Below are positions 62,946 to 64,000 of a stretch of DNA of 64,000 nucleotides, one piece after another (position 1 is the first letter of the stretch; each line of letters begins with the position of its first letter). The DNA comes from Pandoraea cepalis (GTDB taxonomy: Bacteria; Pseudomonadota; Gammaproteobacteria; Burkholderiales; Burkholderiaceae): the NCBI RefSeq assembly GCF_902459665.1, contig NZ_CABPSL010000008.1, positions 62,001 to 126,000 of the forward strand. Reading direction: 5' to 3'. A program made the translations under genes and the position numbers. Under the pieces are notes generated by a model that worked only from the letters and a program-made list of their open reading frames with translations, was not told the DNA's origin and did not search any database.

Positions 62946-64000
62946 TTATTGAGCTTTGGCGCCCGAGGCGGGGGCGGCCGCTGCCGGTGCACTGGCACCT
63001 GCAGGCGCCTCAGCCCCCGGCAACTGCGCCGGAACCGCCTTCGCCGGTGCGCCCGGGCGCACCTTTTGAAGACCCGACACGATCACCTGATCGCCGGCGG
63101 CCAGACCCGCACTCACCAGCCACATGTTGCCGATCGCGCGATCGGTGACAAGCTGACGCAACTCGACCTTGCCTTCCTTGTTCACGATCAGTGCCGTCGG
63201 CTGGCCCTTCTGATCACGCGTGACCCCCTGCTGCGGCACGAGCAGACCGCCCTCCTTCACGCCTTCCTGCAGCTTCGCGTGCACGAACATGCCGGGCAAC
63301 AACTCGCGGTTCGGGTTCGGGAAGATGGCACGCACGGTCACCGAGCCGGTCGTCTGATCGACGGTAATGTCGGAGAACTGCAGCTTGCCTTCGAGCGGGT
63401 ACGTCGTGCCGTCTTCCAGGGTCAGTTCCACCTTGGCGGCGTTCTTGCCCGCGCTTTGCAACTTGCCCTCGGCCAGCGCACGACGCAGGCGCAACCCTTG
63501 CGCCGCCGATTGCGTCACGTCCACATACATCGGATCGATCTGCTGAACGGTCGTCATCAGCGTGGCAGCCCCTGCCTGCACGTAGGCGCCTTCCGTGACC
63601 TGCGACAACCCTGTGCGGCCCGAAATCGGCGCCGGCACGTCGGTGTAGCCGAGGTTGATCTTCGCCGTGTCGACGGCCGCCTTGCCGGCCTGCACTTCGG
63701 CGTCGGCTTGCAGCGATGCGGCAACGGCGTTGTCGTAGTCCTGCTTGGACACCGCCTCGACGGCCACGAGTTGCTTGTAGCGATCGGCCAGCAGTTTCGT
63801 CGACGCCTGATTCGCCACGGCCTTCGCCAGCGTTGCCTTGGCGTTTTCATACGCGGCCTGATACGTGGCCGGATCGATCTTGTACAGACGCTGGCCCGCC
63901 TTGACGTCACCGCCTTCGGTGAAATCGCGCTTGAGCACGATGCCGTCGACGCGCGCGCGAACATCGGCCACGCGGAAGGGCGAGGTGCGTCCGGGCAGGT
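62946..64000 (-). CDS. RND efflux membrane fusion protein, AcrA/MexA type (5' end outside window)
   Basis: The reading frame enters from the right edge, where the last bases encode LPGRTSPFRVADVRARVDG, the start of the lipoyl domain, so the signal peptide and first residues lie beyond the window. Visible parts are the lipoyl half, the coiled-coil hairpin with GKAAVDTAKINLGYTDVPAPISGRTG-like return, the beta-barrel (GMFVHAKL) and an Ala/Pro-rich tail. It bridges the RND pump and the OprM-type channel. The stop is 15 bp before the pump gene. Confidence 0.92.
   Translation of the reverse strand, partial: LPGRTSPFRVADVRARVDGIVLKRDFTEGGDVKAGQRLYKIDPATYQAAYENAKATLAKAVANQASTKLLADRYKQLVAVEAVSKQDYDNAVAASLQADAEVQAGKAAVDTAKINLGYTDVPAPISGRTGLSQVTEGAYVQAGAATLMTTVQQIDPMYVDVTQSAAQGLRLRRALAEGKLQSAGKNAAKVELTLEDGTTYPLEGKLQFSDITVDQTTGSVTVRAIFPNPNRELLPGMFVHAKLQEGVKEGGLLVPQQGVTRDQKGQPTALIVNKEGKVELRQLVTDRAIGNMWLVSAGLAAGDQVIVSGLQKVRPGAPAKAVPAQLPGAEAPAGASAPAAAAPASGAKAQ

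Overview
The window is GC-rich (roughly 64 percent by eye), gene-dense chromosomal DNA with the codon usage and gene families of a beta-proteobacterium of the order Burkholderiales. The gene set (kynBUA tryptophan catabolism, FabV enoyl reductase, two NodT-type efflux sets, many IclR/LysR/MarR-controlled catabolic operons) fits Burkholderiaceae, possibly Pandoraea. The genus is an inference from gene content. No phage, IS element or CRISPR array is visible.

Layout. 0-4 kb: an IclR regulator (cut by the window edge) diverges from a succinate-semialdehyde dehydrogenase and an iron alcohol dehydrogenase, together a plausible 4-hydroxybutyrate-to-succinate route; three 19-bp-phased repeats lie between them. 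4-8 kb: a GT9-like glycosyltransferase, a four-domain rhodanese with a Gln-type thiol dioxygenase, and a DUF3820 protein. 8-13 kb: an amidase / binding protein / MHS transporter operon diverging from its LysR regulator. 13-16 kb: a glycine-zipper protein, a probable toxin-antitoxin remnant, and an FMN L-lactate dehydrogenase with its Lrp-type regulator. 16-21.6 kb: a TetR regulator diverging from an emrA-emrB-nodT tripartite efflux operon. 21.7-22.1 kb: two tRNA-Arg(ACG) genes. 22-32 kb: housekeeping and lipid genes (fadD, tcdA, an AsmA protein, pdxH, cyclopropane synthase, DUF72, fabV). 32-35.5 kb: a DHA2 transporter and two orphan genes, one ending in a CaaX-like box. 35.5-40.4 kb: msrA, then an IclR-controlled GlnHPQ-like ABC transporter operon ending in a formimidoylglutamase-like ureohydrolase.

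40.6-49.7 kb is the most interesting stretch. A minus-strand operon (NicX-like ring-cleaving dioxygenase, NicD-like hydrolase, an acyl-CoA-dehydrogenase-fold protein without the usual catalytic Glu, and a CoA ligase) diverges from a flavin reductase and a MarR regulator around a perfect palindrome. The same GAATATTC core recurs twice upstream of the adjacent kynB-kynU-kynA operon (tryptophan to anthranilate). This suggests a MarR-controlled, CoA-dependent N-aromatic degradation module linked to the kynurenine pathway.

50-64 kb: an IclR regulator and glutaryl-CoA dehydrogenase around an overlapping palindromic operator, a 1-Cys peroxiredoxin, a yqjD-yqjE-yqjK-like membrane stress operon, a minor-pilin operon with odd N-termini, a bacterial acyl-CoA-binding protein, and an AcrA-AcrB-OprM-type RND efflux operon whose first gene is cut by the window end.
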